From NCBI GenBank assembly GCA_944390685.1, contig CALXQL010000019.1, positions 1 to 64,000 of the forward strand: DNA of 64,000 nt, read 5' to 3'. Both the position numbers and the translations under genes were made by a program. Every line of letters begins with the position of its first letter. Positions within the stretch are counted from its first letter, which is position 1. Positions 45,793 to 53,471 of this stretch are shown here, one piece after another. Under the pieces are notes generated by a model. The model saw nothing but the letters and a program-made list of their open reading frames with translations, had not been told where the DNA came from and searched no databases. Origin of the DNA: an uncultured Alphaproteobacteria bacterium. Its GTDB lineage: Bacteria > Pseudomonadota > Alphaproteobacteria > Rs-D84 > CACZYB01.

Positions 45793-47163
45793 TTAAGGTA
45801 TAATTAAATTGTTAATTTTACTTTCCAAATCATTAAGTGCAGATGTAAATCCTGTTGCAAAAGTAGTTAAATTCACTTTATTTAAGATTTTACCATCACA
45901 ATTTCCAGGTGTATGACAAGCATCATAAATAACAACCGAAGCCCCAGCAGGCACATTTATTCTACCTGCATTTGTATTGAAAGAATTATCTTGATTGACT
46001 ATATGCCCATCTTTAACAGTCAAAGTATGTGCGGATAAATTATTTACATCACTTGCGGAAATTTCCATTCTTAAATTGGTTGGATCAGAATCTAAAGTAA
46101 GAGGTTCAATATTCAAATTTGTATTATAATTATTATACCCATCAAGCAATGAAATTTGCATATTTCTAGTTAATAAATTGGAAAGCTTTGCGATTCCCTC
46201 TACAATAACATTTGCACGGAAACTTGATAAAGATAAAGAAGAATTTTCCAACAAAGCATTAGGAGTTAAAAAATCATCTAATACAGAAGAACCAGATAAA
46301 GCGCCATTTGAATAAGAAGTTATTTTAAGCAAATCAGTCATAATATAAGCATCACTTGCAAAAGAAAATACACCTTTCAAAATGATACTATTATCAATAT
46401 TTAACTTACCTTCCAAATTACCATTATTAAATTTTAATTCACTAACGAAACCATCTTTTTGCACAGAAGATTTCAAATTAGATGTATTAATAGTCCCAAA
46501 ATTATTTATAGAATATCCCCCCAAACTCAAATTAACTAACATGGTATTACCATCTTTACCACCTTGATTATTTCTATAAAGATAATTAGAAGAGGCATAC
46601 TCATTTTCCAAATTAGTATCATCAATTTTAATCACAGCAATGAAATCACCAGATACATTAGATGCTATATTTGCAAAAGGTTCTGACCAAGCCCCTGTAA
46701 TTGAATAAGCATAATTATCTTCTTTATAACCAGCCGTATCACCAGCATATAATAAAGTCTGTTTAAATCCCATTTCATCAAGTCCAAGATAATCCATATA
46801 AATCACAGCAAATACATTAACTGCACCTTGAGCATCTTTAATATATTTAATTATCATATTATTTGTTAATTCCTCTGGAGTATCCTCATTTAAACCATAA
46901 TTATCAACCAAAGTTTTATATACATCTTTATTCAAACCGCCATTTGAACCATTGGGCCACTTTTCCTTTTCAATTGCAGCATAATTCATCATAGCCTTTT
47001 CAATCATTTTCAATTGCTTTGCGGTATTTATATACTTTACCTCATATAATTCTCTAAAAGAAAATCGCAAAACAACCGGTGTGATAATAGTCATAATTGC
47101 CAAAGCAAGAATAATTTCCATTAAACCTAAACCCGATTGATCTTTGTGATAAAATTTAATCAT
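45793..47163 (-). CDS. Large pilin-like protein 2 (type IV pilin N terminus)
   Basis: A 456-aa protein with prepilin site G11/L12, Glu16 at +5 and the helix LMEIILALAIMTIITPVVL. The body has NNGNLEGKLNIDNS- and LSSFRANVIVEGIAKLSN-like strands and a C-terminal Cys pair (DACHTPGNCDGK). I place the start at 47163 (AGGTGGA upstream); the longer frame to 47286 lies inside the preceding gene. The ATG overlaps the stop of the preceding gene by 8 bases (ATGATTAA), so translation is coupled. Paralogous to the two flanking genes by layout. Confidence 0.72.
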   Translation of the reverse strand: MIKFYHKDQSGLGLMEIILALAIMTIITPVVLRFSFRELYEVKYINTAKQLKMIEKAMMNYAAIEKEKWPNGSNGGLNKDVYKTLVDNYGLNEDTPEELTNNMIIKYIKDAQGAVNVFAVIYMDYLGLDEMGFKQTLLYAGDTAGYKEDNYAYSITGAWSEPFANIASNVSGDFIAVIKIDDTNLENEYASSNYLYRNNQGGKDGNTMLVNLSLGGYSINNFGTINTSNLKSSVQKDGFVSELKFNNGNLEGKLNIDNSIILKGVFSFASDAYIMTDLLKITSYSNGALSGSSVLDDFLTPNALLENSSLSLSSFRANVIVEGIAKLSNLLTRNMQISLLDGYNNYNTNLNIEPLTLDSDPTNLRMEISASDVNNLSAHTLTVKDGHIVNQDNSFNTNAGRINVPAGASVVIYDACHTPGNCDGKILNKVNLTTFATGFTSALNDLESKINNLIIP

Positions 47164-48475
47164 TTGTTCCACCTGCATTATTAGTATATAAAGCCCATAA
47201 TTCCAAAAGCTTATTATAAATATTTTGTAATTGAGTAGAAATACAATTTCCCCCTGCCCAACAAATATCAACCACTTCGGAAACACCAGAAAGATTTAAT
47301 TTACTACTACTACTTGGATCAAAATCACCATAACTATACATAGTTCCATCATATATATAAGTTTCAATTCCCTCATTATCCTTTAAATTGATAGTATTAA
47401 ATTTATTTGCCACTGGACCATTTGAATCCAAACTTTCAGCCACTACATCAGATGCACCAAAACTCCAACCACTATCAACATTTCCAGAAGATGAAACAAC
47501 ATTTAATTCACCTTCAACTACTAATTCATTTGTCTCCAAATTTTCTGCTTCCAAATCACCTGGATCTAATTCTATATTTGAAAATTCAGCATCTTGAACC
47601 TTCAAAGAATTTATATTAACAGTTTTAGGTTTGATTTGCATTTTTGCATCTGGGAAAGGAGCAGTATTTTCAATTGAAAAGACCCCATCTAAAACAGAAT
47701 CAGCAATACTCAAATTTTTTCCGGCAAGCCCAGCCACCTTCATACTACTTAATATATTGATGACAGTTCCATTTGCATTAAATACATCAATAAGGTTATT
47801 ATTATTTATATCTAAATTTGCCAACATAGTATTTACAACAACACTATCACCAGGTCCCTTATTAATATATAAATAATCAGAAACAGCAAAACCATCACTT
47901 ACAAACATAACCAAAGCACCTTGATTTCCAATAATTTTTGAAATTTCAGTTTTCAAAGTTGGAGATAATTTTGCCTTATAATTAGTTAATTCTGTATGAT
48001 CTATAGTAGAAAGCACAACACCTTGATCAAACAAATATTCACCAATACTATTTAATGTAATGTCATCAACATCACCATAAGCAAACACTGCAGCTTCAAT
48101 AATATCAGCCGGTTCATCAACAGTTCCTATTTGTTTTTTACAAGTAATAAAAGAATAAACTTGTCCAAATTTATTAGAAGTTGCAATTTTTTCACCACCA
48201 TAATCTTGTAATAAATTTATCATTTCATTACCAGTTTTAACCACACACCCATCTGGAATATCTGTTCTATCAAAAGAAATATAAGAAGTTACAGCCTTTT
48301 GAAGCAAAGTCATTTGAGTTATGACTTCTTCCCTATTTATAGATTCGTTATATTGACGTATTTGATTCATAATAACCGGAGTCATAGCAACCATAATAGC
48401 CAAGCCTAACAAAACTTGCATCAATACAGCACCGGATTGTGCTTTTTTCAAAAGATTTCTTGAATAAAAATGCAT
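47156..48475 (-). CDS. Large pilin-like protein 1 with Gln at position +5
   Basis: A 439-aa protein and first gene of the operon. The leader KKAQSG ends at G15, then A16-V-L-M-Q20: the +5 residue is Gln instead of the near-invariant Glu. The helix continues VLLGLAIMVAMTPVIM. The rest is beta-rich with a C-terminal Cys pair (DICWAGGNCIST). Loss of Glu at +5 is known in tip pseudopilins of the GspK type, which suggests a tip or initiating role, but that is inference. GAGGAGAGAGAA precedes the ATG. Confidence 0.72.
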   Translation of the reverse strand: MHFYSRNLLKKAQSGAVLMQVLLGLAIMVAMTPVIMNQIRQYNESINREEVITQMTLLQKAVTSYISFDRTDIPDGCVVKTGNEMINLLQDYGGEKIATSNKFGQVYSFITCKKQIGTVDEPADIIEAAVFAYGDVDDITLNSIGEYLFDQGVVLSTIDHTELTNYKAKLSPTLKTEISKIIGNQGALVMFVSDGFAVSDYLYINKGPGDSVVVNTMLANLDINNNNLIDVFNANGTVINILSSMKVAGLAGKNLSIADSVLDGVFSIENTAPFPDAKMQIKPKTVNINSLKVQDAEFSNIELDPGDLEAENLETNELVVEGELNVVSSSGNVDSGWSFGASDVVAESLDSNGPVANKFNTINLKDNEGIETYIYDGTMYSYGDFDPSSSSKLNLSGVSEVVDICWAGGNCISTQLQNIYNKLLELWALYTNNAGGTND

Positions 48476-48589
48476 TTCTCTCTCCTCAAAAAACTATCAT
48501 ACAAAAAAAAATATTAAAATAAAAGAAAAACTTTATGTAGAAAATAAAAAAAAATTAATATATAATGAAACAACAAAAAGGAGGATTCT

Positions 48590-49117
48590 ATGAATAAAAA
48601 AATATATATATTTACATTACCAATAATTATATTACTTACAATATTTGTAGCAATTCTTCCTATACAAATAGCATCAAATTTAAAAGAAGAAATAATTCAA
48701 AATAAAAAAGAACAAATAAAACTAATCAATGAAAAAATACAATTAATCCCAGAAATAATAAATATATCAAAAGGATATATAATAAATGATGAAGAAACTT
48801 TAAAGGATATAATAAAAATAAATATATTATCAAAGGAACAAACCTCAAATCTCATAACTACATACAATAATCATATTGAATTATTAAATATATCAATGAA
48901 ATTGATAAACGATTCAAAAGAACATATCCTTCTAACCTCAAATAAAGATTTTATGAACAGTGCAACCGAAATTGAAAATTTATATAAAATGATAGAATTA
49001 AAAAGAAATGATTGTATGAAATCGTCAAACTTATTATTAAAAATATCAAATCTTCCAATATATAAGAATATTATAAAAATGGATGATATAGGCAATTATA
49101 TATGTAATGATATATAG
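48590..49117 (+). CDS. Divergent LemA-like membrane protein
   Basis: A 175-aa protein with an N-terminal membrane helix (about 5-28) followed by long helices. The segment LIPEIINISKGYIINDEETL (about 52-71) matches the LemA pattern of a LIPxL(V)xxxKGY helix with ETL, and the C-terminal part has the expected helix with an E..I..KR.D pattern near 126-140. The rest is poorly conserved, so I call this LemA-like and not LemA. Function of the family is unclear. GGAGG supports the start. Divergent from the pilin-like operon; one base separates its stop from that of the convergent XRE gene. Confidence 0.6.
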   Translation: MNKKIYIFTLPIIILLTIFVAILPIQIASNLKEEIIQNKKEQIKLINEKIQLIPEIINISKGYIINDEETLKDIIKINILSKEQTSNLITTYNNHIELLNISMKLINDSKEHILLTSNKDFMNSATEIENLYKMIELKRNDCMKSSNLLLKISNLPIYKNIIKMDDIGNYICNDI

Positions 49118-49118
49118 T

Positions 49119-49580
49119 TTAAATTGAACCAGTCATAGAAACTATGAAATCTAATATTTTTTGTCTTTTTTCTGGATCTGCCAAACGCCAATAGGCATTT
49201 ACTAAACGTAAAGTTTCTGTATTATTCATAACATCTTCAAATTGAGTTTCATCTTCACAAACCTTATCCAAAGTTTCTTGATCCAAGCCCAAAGATTTCA
49301 CGACATCAGGTAATTCTTTTTCCAAACCGAAAAAGAAAAAACCGACATCAACTTGTAAAACCTTTGCTATGATAAACAATCTACTGGCACTAATTCTATT
49401 AACACCATTTTCATATTTTTGAACTTGTTGAAAAGTAACCCCAATCATAGAAGCCAATTCATCTTGACTCATACGAAGCATGACACGTCTTAACTTCAAT
49501 CTTTTTCCAACATAAGCATCAAGAAGATTTATATCAAGTTCGTTTAAATCTTTTTCAATTTTTTCATTATCAAATTTCAA
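49119..49580 (-). CDS. XRE-family transcriptional regulator
   Basis: A 153-aa cytoplasmic protein with a helix-turn-helix domain at about 24-82: GKRLKLRRVMLRMSQDELAS, GVTFQQVQKYENGVNRIS. The C-terminal part (about 90-150) is helical and typical of alphaproteobacterial HTH regulators of this length. Target genes unknown. Possible partners are the divergent HIT-protein gene or the adjacent LemA-like gene, with only about 90 bases of shared upstream region. AGGGGTTAT precedes the ATG. Confidence 0.88.
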   Translation of the reverse strand: MKFDNEKIEKDLNELDINLLDAYVGKRLKLRRVMLRMSQDELASMIGVTFQQVQKYENGVNRISASRLFIIAKVLQVDVGFFFFGLEKELPDVVKSLGLDQETLDKVCEDETQFEDVMNNTETLRLVNAYWRLADPEKRQKILDFIVSMTGSI

Positions 49581-49673
49581 GATAACCCCTTTAATCTTGT
49601 ATTATTCAAAATAATATTATATAATATATATACAATAAAACAAATGAAAAATCAAGATAAATAGGAAGTAAAA

Positions 49674-50030
49674 ATGACATATAATAAAGAAAATATATTT
49701 GCAAAAATAATAAGAGGAGAAGCCCCTTCAACAAAACTCTTTGAAAATGATTCTGTGATAGTAATCAAAAATCTTTATCCAAGAGCAAAAATACATTTGT
49801 TAATATTACCCAAAGGAGAATATGAATCATTTACAACATTTTCACAAAAAGCAAGTGATAAAGAAAAATTGGATTTATACGAAGCAATAAATGAAATAAT
49901 AAAAGAATATAACTTAAATGAAAATGGATATCGTTTAGTAGCCAATACAGGAAACTATGGTGGACAATCAATTGAACATTTCCACATACATATTTTAGGT
50001 GGAGAAAAATTAGAAAGCTTTGGTCTATAA
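49674..50030 (+). CDS. HIT-family nucleotide hydrolase (HinT-like)
   Basis: A 118-aa HIT protein: the triad motif HFHIHILGG near 102-110 and N-terminal NIFAKIIRGEAPSTKLFEND are diagnostic. HinT enzymes hydrolyse adenosine phosphoramidates. AGGAAGT precedes the ATG. It is convergent with the bactofilin/tRNA-Thr unit; 23 bases separate its stop from the tRNA CCA end. Confidence 0.93.
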   Translation: MTYNKENIFAKIIRGEAPSTKLFENDSVIVIKNLYPRAKIHLLILPKGEYESFTTFSQKASDKEKLDLYEAINEIIKEYNLNENGYRLVANTGNYGGQSIEHFHIHILGGEKLESFGL

Positions 50031-50053
50031 TAATAATTATGATAAATGCAATA

Positions 50054-50129
50054 TGGTGCCGTCTGCGGGATTCAAACCCACGGCTTCCAAATTACGAATT
50101 TGGCACTCTATCAACTGAGTTAAGACGGC
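50054..50129 (-). tRNA. tRNA-Thr (anticodon CGU)
   Basis: The minus strand gives a full cloverleaf: acceptor GCCGTCT/AGACGGC, D arm with AGTTGATA, anticodon loop TTCGTAA (anticodon CGT, reads ACG), T arm GTGGG/CCCGC around TTTGAAT, discriminator A and encoded CCA. The 5' end lies one base after the bactofilin stop codon, so the tRNA must be cut from the bactofilin mRNA; no promoter can fit between. Confidence 0.97.
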
Positions 50130-50130
50130 T

Positions 50131-50577
50131 TTAATCCAAAATTGATTTAGGTTTTGCAGCATCAATATTTTTTATTGTACCTTTTAATACACCACCTTTT
50201 TCTACCACTAAATTAGCATAATTTATTTTACCTCTAACTTCACCAGATTCATAAACATAAAGAACACCTGTAACAGATAATGTTCCATCAAAGACTCCAC
50301 TAATATGAGCCTCTTCTACTTCTGCAGTTCCAGTAAAACTACCCCCATAAACGATATCCAAATATTTTGCACCTGATAAATTTGCTTCCAAAGTTCCCTC
50401 TACTACTAAACTTTCACAAACATCAATTGCACCACTTAACTTAATATTTTTACCAACAATGAGTTGCTTTCCATCAGCCTTTGGCATTACATTATGTCCC
50501 TTTGAAACAGATGTGCTAAAAACAGATTTTGTTTTAGTTAAGTTATCAAGTAGTTCTTGTTTATCTTTTACTTCCAT
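50131..50577 (-). CDS. Bactofilin family protein
   Basis: A 148-aa polymer-forming cytoskeletal protein. A beta-helix of short repeats (about 48-135, for example KLSGAIDVCESLVVEGTLEA and VYESGEVRGKINYANLVVEK) is flanked by an N-terminal disordered tail. Bactofilins scaffold peptidoglycan remodelling or stalk and cell-shape proteins. The start at 50577 is set by ATAGGAGAAG; the longer frame includes the promoter region. It is driven by a good sigma-70 promoter and shares its transcript with tRNA-Thr. Confidence 0.9.
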   Translation of the reverse strand: MEVKDKQELLDNLTKTKSVFSTSVSKGHNVMPKADGKQLIVGKNIKLSGAIDVCESLVVEGTLEANLSGAKYLDIVYGGSFTGTAEVEEAHISGVFDGTLSVTGVLYVYESGEVRGKINYANLVVEKGGVLKGTIKNIDAAKPKSILD

Positions 50578-50609
50578 AAAACTTCTCCTATAAAAATTGA
50601 TATGAAAAA

Positions 50610-50638
50610 AGTATACATTAAAATACAAATAATTTCAA
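50610..50638 (-). promoter_or_regulatory. Promoter of the bactofilin/tRNA-Thr unit
   Basis: Minus strand TTGAAA (50633-50638), 17-bp spacer, TATACT (50610-50615) with TG directly before it. About 33 bases upstream of the bactofilin ATG. Confidence 0.75.
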
Positions 50639-50693
50639 CAACTATATAAAAAAACAAAAAAGTATAAAAAAGTCTAGATTTTTAAAAAAGACA

Positions 50694-50702
50694 TGTTATA
50701 AT
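50694..50702 (+). promoter_or_regulatory. Extended -10 promoter of the H1-like gene
   Basis: TGTTATAAT with no good -35 box, 50 bases upstream of the ATG, which has an AAAAGGAGAGAG ribosome site. Confidence 0.6.
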
Positions 50703-50751
50703 TAAAACGTTATCAAAAAATATATATTATTAATAATAAAAGGAGAGAGAA

Positions 50752-51216
50752 ATGGTATCAAAAAAAGATTATATACAAGAATCAGCATATTTCATATGGT
50801 TAAATCGTGGTTGTCCAGAAAACCAAGATTTAGAAATATGGGATGAAGCAACAAAATTATATGAATTAACTCATCAAGTAGTTAGTGAAAAAAAAGCTCC
50901 TACAAAAAAAGTTGCAAAGAAAACTTCAACAAAAAAAGTTGCAAAAAAAACTGCTGTAAAAAAAGTTGTTGCAAAAAAAGTTGAAACAAAAAAAGCTCCT
51001 GCAAAAAAAGAAGTAGCAAAAAAAACTGAAACTAAAAAAGCTCCAGCTAAAAAAGTTGCTACAAAAAAAGCACCAGCAAAAAAAACTGTTGCAAAAAAAG
51101 TTGAAACAAAAAAAGTTGAAGTTGCAAAAATAATTCCTATGGTAAAAAAGGAAGAAGCAAAAACAACAACTGCTCCAAAAACAAAAATTAAAATTGTTGT
51201 TGGTGCAAAACGCTAA
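50752..51216 (+). CDS. DUF2934 domain with histone H1-like Lys/Ala tail
   Basis: A 154-aa protein in two parts. Residues about 5-45 (IQESAYFIWLNRGCPENQD, then EIWDEATKLYE) match the small DUF2934 domain. From about 47 on there are many KKVAKK, KKAPAKK and KKVETKK repeats, as in histone H1-like and AlgP-like proteins that bind DNA and compact chromosomes. A nucleoid-associated role is likely for the tail; the DUF2934 function is unknown. The DNA has many A7 runs, which invites polymerase slippage. A strong terminator follows. Confidence 0.8.
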   Translation: MVSKKDYIQESAYFIWLNRGCPENQDLEIWDEATKLYELTHQVVSEKKAPTKKVAKKTSTKKVAKKTAVKKVVAKKVETKKAPAKKEVAKKTETKKAPAKKVATKKAPAKKTVAKKVETKKVEVAKIIPMVKKEEAKTTTAPKTKIKIVVGAKR

Positions 51217-51235
51217 TAAAAAACAATCTATTAAG

Positions 51236-51264
51236 AACACAGGTATTTTTACCTGTGTTTTTTT
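51236..51264 (+). terminator. Terminator of the H1-like gene
   Basis: AACACAGGTA/TACCTGTGTT stem (51236-51245 with 51250-51259), TTTT loop, T run following. Confidence 0.92.
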
Positions 51265-51335
51265 ATATTCAAACATTCTTTACAATATTAAAAAAATATA
51301 GTATCATTGTATTAAAAATAAAGAGAGAAAATACC

Positions 51336-53432
51336 ATGCAAAAAAAATTAAAAATATTTTTAACTACCTCATTAATGCTTATTACTTTATTTTCAATACA
51401 AAGTATGGCTCAAAAAAAACAAAAACAAACGAAAAGCACACTTACACCTGCTTGTATTGCTTGCCTTAACTTATTCTCTCCGGATACATTAACTTTCACA
51501 TCTCGCGCTGACTCTTGTCCAAATATATTAGCAAGATGTATGACCTCAACTTCTACCTCACAATGTGAAGGAATAATAAATGAATGCTTTGCATATAATT
51601 GTCAAGAGGAAGGAAGTTGTGCAAATGAAACAGCAAACAGAAATTTAGCCTATGGTTGTTTAAAAGCAGAAGGAAGCATACTTCCATATAAATGTTCAAG
51701 TTATATTGCCGCCCTATCAAAAAATTATGCTGACCAAGTGAAGGCAAAAAATACAGCAAAGGAACAAGCATATCAAGCACAACTAAAACAACAACAAGCA
51801 CAAATTGCAGCACAAGAAGCCGCCGCCAAACAAGCAGAGGCAGATGCAAAGGTAAAAGCAGCACAAGCCGAAGCACAAGCACAAGCTGAACTTGCAAAAA
51901 TAGAAGCCGAAAATAAATTAAAATTACAACAACAAGAGGCTGAACTTGCACAAAAGGCAAAGGATGCGGAACTTGCTCGCCAACAAAAGGCTGCTGCTGA
52001 TGCAAGAAATAATAAACCTAATGTAAAATACAATAACATATTGGCAGAAGTAAAAAAGGATATATCATCAGCAAAGACCTATACCACAAAAGCTTTTAAT
52101 ATGTTGGGTATCACAAAAACAAATGAACAACAAGCAAATGGAACATTTTTTGGTTTTCCAGCACCTATTGTTGAAGTATATGCTATTTCAATAGATGGCT
52201 CTGCAAAAAGTCAAGCCATGTTAAATGGAAGTCGTTATAAAGAAACTACCAATTTTAAATGTACAAAGGATGTAAAAGAATCTTATATAAAAAATGAACT
52301 AAACAATGCATATAATGTATTACTACAAAGCCGTGATAAACTTTCATCATCTATCACTGAACTTGAAAATTTAAATGTTGATGCTGTTGAAAGTATATCA
52401 ACCGATAAAATAAATAGTTTATACGCATTACTAAATAAAGAAAATGAAACCATAAATTCATTGGAAATGGAACTTGCGGCACTAAACACTACATGTGAAA
52501 CAAGATGCGCTGGCATATCATCATCCATGACCTCTTCCAGCGAATTACAATTTGATGAAAATGGACTTATTATAGAAGATAGTGGAAATGTAGATTATAA
52601 ATGTGATGAATTTAATAACGAAAGCTCCTCAAATACAAACATGACCAACTTCTTAACTATGGGCAAACTAGATATACAATCTGTTGTTGGAGGCATAGGA
52701 CAAAAAGTAACCGACCTTACAAAAAGAGTTTTAACTGCTGTCTTAAATACAGATAGATTATTAGAAGAATTGAATATATCTGCATCAACAGGAAGTGTAG
52801 CAGCATCAAATATGAATTACGCAGTAATAAATTCATGTACACAATACATAATGGATATTGAACAATACACTACTTGTATTAAAAATGTTATGTCATCTCA
52901 ATTAAGTCTTCTTGCACAACATCAAAATTCACAAAAGACACAATATTATAACACTTTATTAAGCGAATTTGCAAAATCAATAAACACTGCACTTGATTTA
53001 GTAAATTCTGATACATATAGAGATGTTGCAAAATGCGACAATAATGATACATCATCTCCTGGTTGTGGTGCTACCTATGACGCCATGAGTGCAATGGATA
53101 TGGATACTGCAAGGAAATATGCACTTAATCTTTCATCCAGATTGTCAAAGGCTGCAAATAAACATAATATACAAACAAATAATTCCACATCAGGAAGTAT
53201 AAACATATTAAATGTTGATAACAACAATAATGTTACTTTCTCAGCTTATGGTGTTATATCAAATAAGGAAGTAAATTCATTTATAAAAGAATTTTGCCCT
53301 ACTTATGCATCATGGACTGCAACAACATCAAATACTCCTTATGTTGGAAGTTCTATAATATTAAAAAAATCAAATGAAACAGATAGAACAATTACCCCGC
53401 AAACATTTAATGATATGTGTATAAAAAAATAA
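51336..53432 (+). CDS. Exported Cys-rich protein with TolA-like coiled coil
   Basis: A 698-aa protein of unknown function. Signal peptide (about 1-24, ending QSMA), basic mature N terminus (QKKQKQTKS), then a Cys-rich region (about 34-125, including PACIACL, NECFAYNC and EEGSCAN). An Ala/Gln/Lys/Glu coiled coil (about 145-235, with QQQAQIAAQEAAAKQAEAD) resembles the TolA linker. The rest (about 240-698) is helical with scattered Cys (TTCETRCAG, NSCTQYIMDIEQYTTCI). The start at 51336 is chosen because the longer frame covers the terminator of the previous gene. It faces dnaA and shares a two-way terminator with it. Confidence 0.72.
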   Translation: MQKKLKIFLTTSLMLITLFSIQSMAQKKQKQTKSTLTPACIACLNLFSPDTLTFTSRADSCPNILARCMTSTSTSQCEGIINECFAYNCQEEGSCANETANRNLAYGCLKAEGSILPYKCSSYIAALSKNYADQVKAKNTAKEQAYQAQLKQQQAQIAAQEAAAKQAEADAKVKAAQAEAQAQAELAKIEAENKLKLQQQEAELAQKAKDAELARQQKAAADARNNKPNVKYNNILAEVKKDISSAKTYTTKAFNMLGITKTNEQQANGTFFGFPAPIVEVYAISIDGSAKSQAMLNGSRYKETTNFKCTKDVKESYIKNELNNAYNVLLQSRDKLSSSITELENLNVDAVESISTDKINSLYALLNKENETINSLEMELAALNTTCETRCAGISSSMTSSSELQFDENGLIIEDSGNVDYKCDEFNNESSSNTNMTNFLTMGKLDIQSVVGGIGQKVTDLTKRVLTAVLNTDRLLEELNISASTGSVAASNMNYAVINSCTQYIMDIEQYTTCIKNVMSSQLSLLAQHQNSQKTQYYNTLLSEFAKSINTALDLVNSDTYRDVAKCDNNDTSSPGCGATYDAMSAMDMDTARKYALNLSSRLSKAANKHNIQTNNSTSGSINILNVDNNNNVTFSAYGVISNKEVNSFIKEFCPTYASWTATTSNTPYVGSSIILKKSNETDRTITPQTFNDMCIKK

Positions 53433-53433
53433 A

Positions 53434-53466
53434 ATAAAAAATCCCCCATCAAAGGGGGATTTAAAA
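53434..53466. terminator. Bidirectional terminator between the Cys-rich protein gene and dnaA
   Basis: AAATCCCCC-ATCAAA-GGGGGATTT hairpin. On the minus strand it is followed by TTTTTTATTT, ending dnaA; on the plus strand by a weaker T-rich stretch. Confidence 0.85.
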
Positions 53467-53471
53467 TTTAA

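Noticed and set aside
47164-47286. Longer N terminus of pilin-like protein 2
   Set aside because: The extension lies inside the preceding gene, has no ribosome site and would put 40 residues before the prepilin leader.
50885-51140. Tandem repeat array or CRISPR in the A-rich region
   Set aside because: The repeats are irregular Lys/Ala codons of the H1-like gene without equal spacers.
51553-52005. Antisense open frame in the coiled-coil gene
   Set aside because: It mirrors the Ala/Gln-rich repeats of the real gene and has no support of its own.
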